A DNA stretch of 64,000 nt from an uncultured Eubacteriales bacterium (GTDB taxonomy: Bacteria > Bacillota > Clostridia > Oscillospirales > Acutalibacteraceae). The stretch lies in the NCBI GenBank assembly GCA_934486755.1, contig CAKSQT010000002.1, positions 12,892 to 76,891 of the forward strand, written 5' to 3'. Made by a program: the position numbers and the translations under genes. Shown piece by piece: positions 6,580-14,697 of this stretch (position 1 is its first letter; the number at the start of each line of letters is the position of its first letter). The notes under the pieces were generated by a model. The model did not search any database and was not told the origin of the DNA. It saw only the letters and a list, made by a program, of their open reading frames with translations.

Positions 6580-9060
6580 TTAAATTACAAGAAATATCTG
6601 TTCTCTCAAAGCCTCGCGCAGACCTGCAAAGTCCCTGCCGTTTGAGCAGGCGTGATTGAGGGCGGAAGTGTTATAATCAATTTCGCCTCCGTCTTCAATC
6701 AATTTTTCATATTTTTCTATTACTTCAAGCGTGGCGCACTTAGTCTTCGTGGCGCACTGCGCTCTTTGCAGTATTTCGGTACAGCGCTTGCTGAGCGTTC
6801 CGTTATCGGTTACGAGGGAAACGCCTGAAATTTCAAGCCTTATTTCCGCTGTTACGGGCGCTGTCACGGTGACGGTGACAGCCTTTTCCACCTCATTATG
6901 CTCTGCGGCGCAGTCTGCCGCATTTCCGTTTACAAGGGTTTTTACCGATATTTTGTCGGAATAGCCTTTTAAAACTATCCTGTATGTGCGCGTTTCGGGG
7001 ATAAGTTCAAGTGCGCCGCGCAGCGGAGATATTGTAAACACGGGCGTTTTGCCCCATTCAAGCGACATTTCGGTCTTAACGAACTTACCGTTTTCAAACT
7101 CGTTGCCATCGCCCGCGTCCTCATAAAGGGTAAAACTGTTGTCGGCACAGGGGAACACCGTAACGGTCAGTTCTTTATCGGGTTCAAGCCTGCGCGAGGT
7201 CTGCGCGGGAACTATCGCCCCCGCTTTCGCGAAAACGGGGTATTTATCAAGGCGGCGGAAAACGTTTAAAAATCTCGGCTTATCGCTGTGGTAGTGCGTT
7301 CCGTTAAAAAAGTCAAACCAATCGCCCGACGGGAACCACACGTTTGTTTTTCCAAGCTCGGTTACGGAATTATCAGGGCTTGTTATCGGCGCAACCATAA
7401 GCTCGCTGCCGAACATAAACTGATTTTTGTTGCGGTAGGCGCCGTCGTTTTTAGGATATGCGTAATACATAGGCTGAACAAGCGGTTCAAGCTCGGCGTG
7501 GTTCCTGTAATTCATTGTGTAAATATACGGGAACAGGCTATGGCGCAGGCGCAGATATTTCTTTATTATTTCGTTTACCGAATCCTTAAAGCACCAAGGT
7601 TCTTTGCGAATAAAGTCGTTATTTGTGCTGTGCAGACGGTTTATCGGAGAGAACACTCCAAGCTGTACCCAACGGGTCATAAGCTCGTCGTCGCGGTAGC
7701 CGTCGCCGTGGCCGCCGATGTCGTGGCTCCACCAGCCGTAACCAATGTTTGAAGCGCAGTTGGTGAAATACGGCTGAAAATCAAGCGATTCCCATGTTAC
7801 GAACGAATCTCCCGAAAATCCAACAGGATAACGGTGCGAACCAGGTCCCGAGAAACGTGAGAAGAACATCGGCCTTTTGCCGTTTCGCTTGATGTCGGCT
7901 ATGTGCAGGTGGTTGAGCATCCAAAGCGGGTCAAGCACCTCGCGTTCGTCTTGCAGTTTGCCGTCCTTGTTTTCCTCGTGTATCCACCAATAGGTCGTGC
8001 CCTGCTGCCAATCCATCCACCAAAAATCAACGCCGTCCTCCTCGTAGGGATGGTGAAGAACGTCAAAATAATTTTCCATAAATTCGGGGGAGAGTATGTC
8101 GAAAGGTATGCGTTTTCCGCTTTTCGGGTCAACGCCGCAACGGCGCGCCATTTCCTCATACATATCCTCGTGACGGCGCACGCCCGCGTGCGGGTGCAGA
8201 TTTAAAGCGGTTTTCAGGTTGTGGTCTTTCAGGAATTTCAAAAAGGCTTTATAGTCGGGGAAAAGCTCCTTGTTCCAGCTGTATCCCGTCCAGCCGTCGG
8301 CAAACCTCTCGTCTTTTTCGCGCAGGTTTTCGGGAATATCAACTATGTGCCAATCCATATCGACAACGCCGACGGAGAACGGTACGTCCTCCTGCTCGAA
8401 ACGCTCGACAAGCGCCTCGTATTCGTCCTGCGTGTACGCGTGGTAACGGCTCCACCAGTTGCCGAGGGCGAACGCTGGCAGCATAGGCGGCGCGCCTGTT
8501 ATGCGGTAAAAGTCCCTGACCGCCTGTTTATAGTTAAAGCCGTAGCCGAAGAAATAGCTATCCTCGGTGTCTTTTTTGCGAACCTCAACATACCCGTAAT
8601 CGTTGAGCAGCATACTGCTCTTGTCGTCAAGCACCGAAAATCCGTTTTTGGAGCAAACGCCTCTGCCTATCGGAATTTCACCGTCAGCCTCGTCAAGCGT
8701 TTTTGCGGTTCCGCCGAGGTCTTCAAAATCCTCGCCAAAGCGCCATACCGAACAAGGCTCGTTTTTAAGCCTTATTTCAAGCGTATCGGCTGAAAACCTT
8801 TCGTTTTCGCGGTATGTAAGTTTAAGTCCGTCGGTTTCAAGCGTTAGAACGCCGTTTTCTGTGCTCGCGGTGAAATTCGTCTTGCCCAAATTTCTGAAAA
8901 ATACGGTCTGGCTTGCCCTGTCCTCAAAAACGCCGTCGGCGCTATATTCAAGGCGGATAAGCTGTGATGTCAGCACGGTGAAACGGTATTTTTCGCCCGA
9001 TACCGTATTCGCGGTATCGGCTTTCGGCGCGGTTTCATAAACAAATCTTTTTTTATCCAT
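6580..9060 (-). CDS. Glycoside hydrolase family 31 enzyme
   Basis: This 826-residue TIM-barrel glycosidase has an N-terminal beta domain, a catalytic barrel with the candidate nucleophile Asp350 in WWMDWQQG, the candidate acid/base Asp447 in HDIGGH, then C-terminal beta domains. GH31 members are mostly alpha-glucosidases or alpha-xylosidases. The WWMDWQQG nucleophile loop differs from the classical WxDMNE form, so the specificity should not be guessed. No secretion signal is seen, so it probably works on imported oligosaccharides. A GAAAGGAGC ribosome site precedes the ATG. It probably forms an operon with the SGNH esterase. Confidence 0.92.
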   Translation of the reverse strand: MDKKRFVYETAPKADTANTVSGEKYRFTVLTSQLIRLEYSADGVFEDRASQTVFFRNLGKTNFTASTENGVLTLETDGLKLTYRENERFSADTLEIRLKNEPCSVWRFGEDFEDLGGTAKTLDEADGEIPIGRGVCSKNGFSVLDDKSSMLLNDYGYVEVRKKDTEDSYFFGYGFNYKQAVRDFYRITGAPPMLPAFALGNWWSRYHAYTQDEYEALVERFEQEDVPFSVGVVDMDWHIVDIPENLREKDERFADGWTGYSWNKELFPDYKAFLKFLKDHNLKTALNLHPHAGVRRHEDMYEEMARRCGVDPKSGKRIPFDILSPEFMENYFDVLHHPYEEDGVDFWWMDWQQGTTYWWIHEENKDGKLQDEREVLDPLWMLNHLHIADIKRNGKRPMFFSRFSGPGSHRYPVGFSGDSFVTWESLDFQPYFTNCASNIGYGWWSHDIGGHGDGYRDDELMTRWVQLGVFSPINRLHSTNNDFIRKEPWCFKDSVNEIIKKYLRLRHSLFPYIYTMNYRNHAELEPLVQPMYYAYPKNDGAYRNKNQFMFGSELMVAPITSPDNSVTELGKTNVWFPSGDWFDFFNGTHYHSDKPRFLNVFRRLDKYPVFAKAGAIVPAQTSRRLEPDKELTVTVFPCADNSFTLYEDAGDGNEFENGKFVKTEMSLEWGKTPVFTISPLRGALELIPETRTYRIVLKGYSDKISVKTLVNGNAADCAAEHNEVEKAVTVTVTAPVTAEIRLEISGVSLVTDNGTLSKRCTEILQRAQCATKTKCATLEVIEKYEKLIEDGGEIDYNTSALNHACSNGRDFAGLREALREQIFLVI

Positions 9061-9072
9061 AATATGCTCCTT

Positions 9073-9134
9073 TCGGGGAAATCGGTTCCCGATGAGTATA
9101 ACTACATTATATTAATTCAACAGACGAAAATCAA
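9073..9134 (-). promoter_or_regulatory. GH31 promoter with a near-palindromic leader site
   Basis: On the minus strand TTGATT (9134-9129) and TATAAT (9111-9106) are 17 bases apart. Between the -10 and the start codon, 9073-9092 reads TCGGGGAA-N5-TTCCCGA, an inverted repeat with one extra G. It could be an operator or a leader hairpin for sugar-dependent control; no adjacent regulator identifies the binder. Confidence 0.6.
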
Positions 9135-9193
9135 TGCACTATATTATCCAATAATTACACAATATTAACATATTTATCGGATATACACCACTG

Positions 9194-9222
9194 TTGACAA
9201 CATCTCGCAAAAATAATATAAT
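9194..9222 (+). promoter_or_regulatory. Consensus promoter of the hydrogenase-maturation operon
   Basis: TTGACA (9194-9199) and TATAAT (9217-9222) with exactly 17 bases between them give a perfect housekeeping promoter, about 36 bases before the first start codon. Confidence 0.9.
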
Positions 9223-9258
9223 AATAGATATTAAAAAAACATTACAGGGGGCAGTTTT

Positions 9259-9516
9259 ATGCAGACAAGAGTAGCCGTTATGGCGATTATAGTTGAAGAA
9301 ATGAGTTCGGTTGAGGAGCTTAACGCGGTGCTTCACGAGTTCGGTGAACACATCATCGGAAGAATGGGCATACCCTACAAGCAAAAGGGTATTAACATTG
9401 TTTCTATCGCGGTTGACGCCGCTCAGGACACCATTTCGGCGCTTGCCGGGAAGATAGGAAATATTCCCGGAATAAGCGTTAAAACGGCATATTCAAACGT
9501 GGTAAGCGATGAGTAA
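9259..9516 (+). CDS. TM1266-like putative iron-only hydrogenase system regulator
   Basis: This 85-residue ACT-like or NikR-C-terminal-like protein (starting MQTRVAVMAIIVEE, with RMGIPYKQKGINIVSIAVDA in the middle) belongs to the small family found beside [FeFe]-hydrogenase maturases. It has no DNA-binding domain of its own and may sense a ligand or modulate another factor; its mechanism is not established. It is the first gene after a consensus promoter and overlaps hydE by eight bases. Confidence 0.85.
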   Translation: MQTRVAVMAIIVEEMSSVEELNAVLHEFGEHIIGRMGIPYKQKGINIVSIAVDAAQDTISALAGKIGNIPGISVKTAYSNVVSDE

Positions 9517-10561
9517 TACCGACAAAAAACGCGCGCTTATAGACAGGCTCGAAAAAACGCACAGTCTCAGCTTAGAGGAGTATGCGCTTTTAGCGGACGG
9601 GTACGACAGCGATGTTGCCGCATACGCGGCGGAAAAGGCTGACAAAATACGCCGCGGGTACTACGGAACCGACGTTTACATACGCGGACTTATAGAGATA
9701 GGCAATGTCTGCAAGAACGACTGTTTTTACTGCGGTATCCGCAAATCAAACCGCGAGTGCGAGCGGTATATTCTCACAAAGGAGCAGATACTTGACTGCT
9801 GCTCCGACGGGTACGCCCTCGGTTTTCGCACCTTTGTTTTGCAGGGCGGCGAGGGGGTAATTCCCGTAAAAACGGTTTGCGAGGTCGTTTCTGAAATAAG
9901 GGAAAAATACCCCGACTGCGCTATCACCCTGTCGCTCGGCGAATACGGCAGAGAAGATTATAAAGATATGTATAACGCAGGAGCTGACCGCTATCTTTTA
10001 AGGCACGAAACGGCGGATAAAGCGCATTACGAAAAGCTGCACCCCGAAAATATGTCTTTTGATAACCGAAAGAGATGTCTTTACGACTTAAAGGACATAG
10101 GTTTTCAGGTCGGGTGCGGATTTATGGTTGGCAGTCCGTTTCAGACTGAAAAGACCCTTGCTAAGGACCTTAAATTTATAGAGGAATTCAGTCCCGATAT
10201 GTGCGGCATAGGACCGTTCATTCCGCAAAAGGACACGCCCTTTAAGGATTACCCCGCAGGGAGCGCTGATATGACGGTTTATTTACTGTCGCTTATAAGA
10301 CTTATAAAACCGAACATACTTTTGCCGTCCACAACGGCGCTCGGAACGATAGACCCGCTCGGCAGGGAAAAGGGCATAAAAGCGGGTGCAAACGTGGTTA
10401 TGCCGAATTTATCGCCCGTTTCGGTGCGGAAGAAGTATGCGCTTTACGACAATAAAATATGCACGGGGGACGAATCGGCGCAGTGCCGCGAGTGTATGTC
10501 CGCCCGTATGAAATCAATAGGCTACAACGTGTTGACAGCACGGGGAGATATAAAAAAATAA
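9509..10561 (+). CDS. hydE: [FeFe]-hydrogenase H-cluster maturase HydE (radical SAM)
   Basis: This 350-residue cytoplasmic radical-SAM enzyme has its [4Fe-4S] ligands at Cys68, Cys72 and Cys75 in CKNDCFYC. HydE acts in building the dithiomethylamine-bridged di-iron subcluster of the hydrogenase H-cluster. Length and motif are normal for the family. It overlaps the TM1266-like gene and is followed after 42 bases by hydG. A C-terminal Cys cluster (CTGDESAQCREC) is also visible. Confidence 0.95.
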   Translation: MSNTDKKRALIDRLEKTHSLSLEEYALLADGYDSDVAAYAAEKADKIRRGYYGTDVYIRGLIEIGNVCKNDCFYCGIRKSNRECERYILTKEQILDCCSDGYALGFRTFVLQGGEGVIPVKTVCEVVSEIREKYPDCAITLSLGEYGREDYKDMYNAGADRYLLRHETADKAHYEKLHPENMSFDNRKRCLYDLKDIGFQVGCGFMVGSPFQTEKTLAKDLKFIEEFSPDMCGIGPFIPQKDTPFKDYPAGSADMTVYLLSLIRLIKPNILLPSTTALGTIDPLGREKGIKAGANVVMPNLSPVSVRKKYALYDNKICTGDESAQCRECMSARMKSIGYNVLTARGDIKK

Positions 10562-10603
10562 TTTGACGGAAAGAGTTATCTGACCGAAAAAGGAGAAGAA
10601 AAA

Positions 10604-12049
10604 ATGAATTACAACCCGAAATCATTAAAGGCGGAGGAATTTATTAACGACGCCGAAATCAGAGAAACATTGGCTTACGCCGAGGAGCATAAGCACGATG
10701 TAAAGCTAATTGACGAGCTGCTTGAAAAGGCACGTCCGAAAAAGAACGGCAACGGCGTTCGCTGTGCGGGTCTTACCCACAGGGAAGCGTCGGTTTTGCT
10801 TGCCTGCGACATTCCCGAAAAGGTTGAGGAAATGTATAAGCTCGCGAACGAAATAAAGCTCGCTTTTTACGGCAACCGCATAGTTATGTTCGCTCCGCTT
10901 TATCTTTCAAACTACTGCGTAAACGGATGTGTCTACTGCCCTTACCATATGAAAAACAAGCACATAGCGCGCAAAAAACTTACCCAAGAGGAAGTAAGGA
11001 ACGAGGTTATTGCGCTTCAAGATATGGGACACAAGCGCCTTGCTATCGAGGCGGGCGAGGACCCCGTAAACAATCCGATAGAGTACATTCTTGACTGCAT
11101 TAAAACCATATATTCGGTGCATCACAAGAACGGCGATATCCGCAGAGTAAACGTCAACATTGCCGCAACAACGGTCGAGAATTACAGAAAATTAAAGGAA
11201 GCGGGAATAGGAACCTATATACTCTTTCAGGAAACTTATAATAAAAAGAGCTATCTTGAACTTCACCCGACAGGACCCAAGCACGATTACGATTATCACA
11301 CCGAGGCTATGGACAGGGCTATGGACGGCGGTATTGACGACGTCGGTTTGGGCGTTTTGTTCGGACTTGAAGGCTATCAGTATGAATTTGCGGGTCTGCT
11401 TATGCACGCCGAGCATCTTGAAGCGGTTCACGGCGTGGGACCGCACACCATAAGCGTGCCGCGCGTAAAGCACGCTGACGATATTGACCCCGACGTTTTT
11501 GACAACGGAATTTCTGACGAGCTGTTTACAAAGATAATCGCCTGCATACGCATTGCGGTGCCGTATACAGGAATGATAATTTCCACCCGTGAGAGTGAAA
11601 AGGTGCGCGAAAAAGCGCTTCACTACGGAATTTCGCAGATAAGCGGCGCTTCGCGCACTTCGGTAGGAGGATACACCGAGGAGGAACGTCCGCACGATTC
11701 CGAGCAGTTTGACGTATCCGACCAGCGCACGCTTGACGAGGTAGTGCGTTGGCTTGCCCAGATGGATCACATACCGTCCTTCTGCACCGCCTGCTACCGC
11801 GAGGGCAGAACGGGCGACCGATTTATGAGCCTTTGCAAAAACGGGCAAATTCTCAACTGCTGTCACCCGAACGCTCTTATGACGCTTACCGAATACCTTG
11901 TTGATTACGCTTCGGAGGAGACCAAAAAGGTCGGCTTTGCTATGATAGAGCGCGAGCTTGAAAAAATACCTAACGAAAAGGTCAAGGGTATCGCGCGCAG
12001 GAATATTGAGGATATAAAGACCTCAAACCGCCGTGATTTCAGATTTTAG
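10604..12049 (+). CDS. hydG: [FeFe]-hydrogenase H-cluster maturase HydG (radical SAM tyrosine lyase)
   Basis: This 481-residue enzyme splits tyrosine to make the CO and CN ligands of the H-cluster. The radical-SAM cluster ligands are Cys105, Cys109 and Cys112 in NYCVNGCVYC. The C-terminal auxiliary cluster region carries CTACYREGRTGDRFM and a further Cys before HPNALMT. It starts behind AAGGAG and sits between hydE and hydF in the same operon. Confidence 0.96.
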   Translation: MNYNPKSLKAEEFINDAEIRETLAYAEEHKHDVKLIDELLEKARPKKNGNGVRCAGLTHREASVLLACDIPEKVEEMYKLANEIKLAFYGNRIVMFAPLYLSNYCVNGCVYCPYHMKNKHIARKKLTQEEVRNEVIALQDMGHKRLAIEAGEDPVNNPIEYILDCIKTIYSVHHKNGDIRRVNVNIAATTVENYRKLKEAGIGTYILFQETYNKKSYLELHPTGPKHDYDYHTEAMDRAMDGGIDDVGLGVLFGLEGYQYEFAGLLMHAEHLEAVHGVGPHTISVPRVKHADDIDPDVFDNGISDELFTKIIACIRIAVPYTGMIISTRESEKVREKALHYGISQISGASRTSVGGYTEEERPHDSEQFDVSDQRTLDEVVRWLAQMDHIPSFCTACYREGRTGDRFMSLCKNGQILNCCHPNALMTLTEYLVDYASEETKKVGFAMIERELEKIPNEKVKGIARRNIEDIKTSNRRDFRF

Positions 12050-12060
12050 GAGGGATGTTT

Positions 12061-13245
12061 ATGGGACTTAATGACAGACCCTCGGGCGAGCGGACACACA
12101 TAGCGTTTTTCGGAATGAGAAACGCTGGCAAGTCAAGCGTTGTGAACGCCGTTACGGGACAGAAATTGGCGCTTGTGTCCGACGTTAAGGGCACTACCAC
12201 CGACCCCGTGCAAAAGGCAATGGAGCTTTTGCCGCTCGGACCCGTTGTTATAATCGACACGCCCGGTATCGACGACGAGGGCGAGCTTGGAAAAATGCGC
12301 GTTGAGCGCACAAAGCGCGTGCTTGACAAGACCGACATAGCGGTGCTTGTGGTTGACGCGGCAAGCGGAATACGCACGCCCGACAAAGAGCTTGCCGAGT
12401 TGTTTAAAACAAGAAGCATACCGTTTGTAACGGTGTATAACAAGAGCGATCTGCTTGAAGACTGCCCCGTTACAGAAAAAAATTCGATATATGTCAGCGC
12501 CAAGGACGGCAAAAACATATACGAGCTTAAAGAAATGATTGCGGGACTGGTCGAGAAGGACGAGGAATGTTTTTTGGTGCGCGACCTTATTGAAAAGGAC
12601 GATATTGTGGTGCTTGTCACCCCGATAGACGCCGCCGCGCCGAAAGGCAGAATGATACTGCCGCAGCAGCAGATGATACGCGACGTATTGGACGGCGGAG
12701 CCGTCAACATAGTAACCAAGGAGACCGAGCTTGAAACGGCGCTGAAATCGCTTGCGAAAAAACCGAAAATGGTAATAACCGATTCGCAGGCGTTCGGAAC
12801 GGTGAACAAGATAGTGCCCGACGATATTCCGCTTACGTCGTTTTCTATACTTTTTGCGCGATATAAGGGCGAGCTTGACGAGGCGGCGCGCGGCTCAAAA
12901 GCGCTTGACAGCCTTAAAGACGGTGATACGGTGCTTATTTCCGAGGGCTGTACGCACCACAGGCAGTGCGGCGATATAGGCACGGTAAAGCTCCCGAATT
13001 GGATAAAAAAATACACGGGAAAAGAGCTTGATTTTGAGTTTACCTCGGGCGGCGAGTTCCCCGACGATCTCAAAAAATATTCGCTTATAATCCATTGCGG
13101 CGCGTGTATGCTAAACGCGCGCGAAATGAAATCGCGTATAGCGCGTGCAAAGGCGGCGGGAGTTCCTATCACCAATTACGGCATAGCTATCGCCAAAATG
13201 CACGGCATAATTGAGCGTTCGCTGGCGCTGTTCCCGAATTTATAG
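12061..13245 (+). CDS. hydF: [FeFe]-hydrogenase maturation GTPase and scaffold HydF
   Basis: This 394-residue protein has an N-terminal Era/TrmE-type GTPase domain (Walker A at 18-25, GMRNAGKS) and a C-terminal iron-sulfur scaffold. The latter has the ligand pattern C-T-H...HCGAC that holds the diiron precursor before delivery to HydA. The start at 12061 is preferred because AGGAGG ends seven bases before it; an in-frame ATG at 12055 touches the ribosome site. It follows hydG directly. Confidence 0.95.
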   Translation: MGLNDRPSGERTHIAFFGMRNAGKSSVVNAVTGQKLALVSDVKGTTTDPVQKAMELLPLGPVVIIDTPGIDDEGELGKMRVERTKRVLDKTDIAVLVVDAASGIRTPDKELAELFKTRSIPFVTVYNKSDLLEDCPVTEKNSIYVSAKDGKNIYELKEMIAGLVEKDEECFLVRDLIEKDDIVVLVTPIDAAAPKGRMILPQQQMIRDVLDGGAVNIVTKETELETALKSLAKKPKMVITDSQAFGTVNKIVPDDIPLTSFSILFARYKGELDEAARGSKALDSLKDGDTVLISEGCTHHRQCGDIGTVKLPNWIKKYTGKELDFEFTSGGEFPDDLKKYSLIIHCGACMLNAREMKSRIARAKAAGVPITNYGIAIAKMHGIIERSLALFPNL

Positions 13246-13263
13246 TTTTCAAGGAGTACATAT

Positions 13264-14418
13264 ATGAAGATATCCGAAAATATAAAATATGTAGGCGTTA
13301 ATGACAAGTCGGTTGACCTGTTTGAGGGTCAGTACAAAGTGCCGAACGGTATGTCTTACAATTCCTATGTTATTATTGATGAAAAGACGGCGGTTTTGGA
13401 TACCGTTGACGCGCGCTTTGCCGACGAATGGCTTTGCAATATCAAAAACGCGCTCGGCGGCAGAAAGCCCGATTATCTTGTTATTCACCACATGGAGCCT
13501 GACCATTCCGCCAACATAATGAAATTCAAAGAGCAGTATCCCGATACCGCGGTTGTGGCTACCGCCAAGGCGTTTGTTATGATGAAGCAGTTTTTCGGCA
13601 CAGATTTTGCCGAAAACCGCGCGGTCGTCGGCGAGGGCGATACCCTTGCGCTTGGCGAGCATACCTTGACATTCGTAACGGCGCCTATGGTTCATTGGCC
13701 CGAAGTTGCGGTGAGCTATGAGAGCAAGGAAAAAATGCTCTTTTCGGCTGACGCGTTCGGCAAATTCGGCGCGCTTGACGCGGACGAAGAATGGATCGAC
13801 GAGGCGCGCAGGTATTATATAGGAATTGTCGGAAAATACGGAAAGCAGGTTCAGGCTCTGCTTAAAAAGGCGGGCGGACTTGATATAAAAAAGATATGCC
13901 CTCTGCACGGTCCTATTCTTGAAGAAAATCTCGGATATTATCTTGATTTATATGATAAATGGTCGTCCTATACCGCCGAGGAGGACGGGGTTGTTATCGC
14001 TTATGCTTCGGTGTACGGGAACACAAAAGTCGCCGCCGAAAAACTTGCTGAAAAATGCAGGAAAAACGGTATGAAAAATATAGCGGTTTATGACCTTGCG
14101 CGCTGTGATATGTCCTCCGCCGTTGCGGACGCGTTCAGATACACAAAAACGGTGCTTGCCTCCGTTACCTATAATTCAGATGTTTTTCCGCCTATGCGCA
14201 GGTTTATTGAGGCGCTTTGCGAGCGCGGATACCAAAACCGAACGGTTGCGCTTGTTGAAAACGGTTCGTGGGCGCCGACGGCGGCAAACGTTATGAAAAA
14301 AATGCTTGAAAACAGCAAAGATATAACCTTTGCCGAAAACAACGTAAAGATTCTTTCGTCAGTAAACGCGGATACCGAAATCGCGCTTGACAGACTTGCG
14401 GCGGAATTGCAGGATTAG
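13264..14418 (+). CDS. Flavodiiron protein (A-type flavoprotein, FprA-like)
   Basis: This 384-residue protein has an N-terminal metallo-beta-lactamase-like diiron domain with ligands His76, Glu78, Asp80 and His81 in HMEPDH, and a C-terminal flavodoxin domain from about residue 250 (AYASVYGNTK). Flavodiiron proteins reduce O2 or NO to harmless products in the cytoplasm of anaerobes. It follows hydF after 18 bases with a good AAGGAG site, so it is probably cotranscribed with the H-cluster maturases. This would pair oxygen removal with the assembly of an oxygen-sensitive enzyme. Confidence 0.93.
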   Translation: MKISENIKYVGVNDKSVDLFEGQYKVPNGMSYNSYVIIDEKTAVLDTVDARFADEWLCNIKNALGGRKPDYLVIHHMEPDHSANIMKFKEQYPDTAVVATAKAFVMMKQFFGTDFAENRAVVGEGDTLALGEHTLTFVTAPMVHWPEVAVSYESKEKMLFSADAFGKFGALDADEEWIDEARRYYIGIVGKYGKQVQALLKKAGGLDIKKICPLHGPILEENLGYYLDLYDKWSSYTAEEDGVVIAYASVYGNTKVAAEKLAEKCRKNGMKNIAVYDLARCDMSSAVADAFRYTKTVLASVTYNSDVFPPMRRFIEALCERGYQNRTVALVENGSWAPTAANVMKKMLENSKDITFAENNVKILSSVNADTEIALDRLAAELQD

Positions 14419-14469
14419 AATTTAGATTAAATATTAGAAAACACCCATCGGTTAAAATTTACGGCTTTG

Positions 14470-14530
14470 CCAACTCCCCTCTGTGAAAAGAGGGGAGCTT
14501 ATTTTTTGTCCCGTTAAACTCTAATTTATA
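14470..14530. repeat. Dispersed hairpin repeat, copy after the flavodiiron gene
   Basis: CTCCCCTCT (14474-14482) pairs with AGAGGGGAG (14489-14497). A T-rich tail follows, and then GTTAAACTCTAATTTA, which is the reverse complement of the flank seen at the other copies. It lies where the hydrogenase operon should end and can serve as its terminator. Confidence 0.75.
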
Positions 14531-14621
14531 TTCGCGCGGAGCGCACATTCGTTTGATGTCTAATATCTAAAATCTAATTTGAAAAATTTTAAAAATTTTT
14601 CAAATTTTTTTCCAAAAAACC

Positions 14622-14652
14622 TTGCATCGTACATCAATGTACGGAGTATAAT
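14622..14652 (+). promoter_or_regulatory. Surface-protein promoter with a palindrome between -35 and -10
   Basis: TTGCAT (14622-14627) and TATAAT (14647-14652) flank a perfect inverted repeat, CGTACAT-CA-ATGTACG (14628-14643). The spacer is 19 bases, which is long. A protein bound to the palindrome would block or reshape the promoter, so the surface protein is probably switched on and off. An AT-rich inverted repeat lies just upstream (14573-14610). Confidence 0.65.
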
Positions 14653-14697
14653 GATGATGTAAAATGAAATCTTTTTGTACGGCGAGGGGTATGTGTT

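Noticed and set aside
8221..8793. 190-codon antisense frame within the GH31 gene
   Set aside because: The GH31 frame is uninterrupted and carries catalytic motifs. The antisense frame has no recognisable domain or ribosome site.
12039..13175. 378-codon antisense frame across hydF
   Set aside because: It is the shadow of a codon-biased gene. The hydF frame has all GTPase and cluster motifs, and the antisense product is a low-complexity Ser-rich sequence without a ribosome site.
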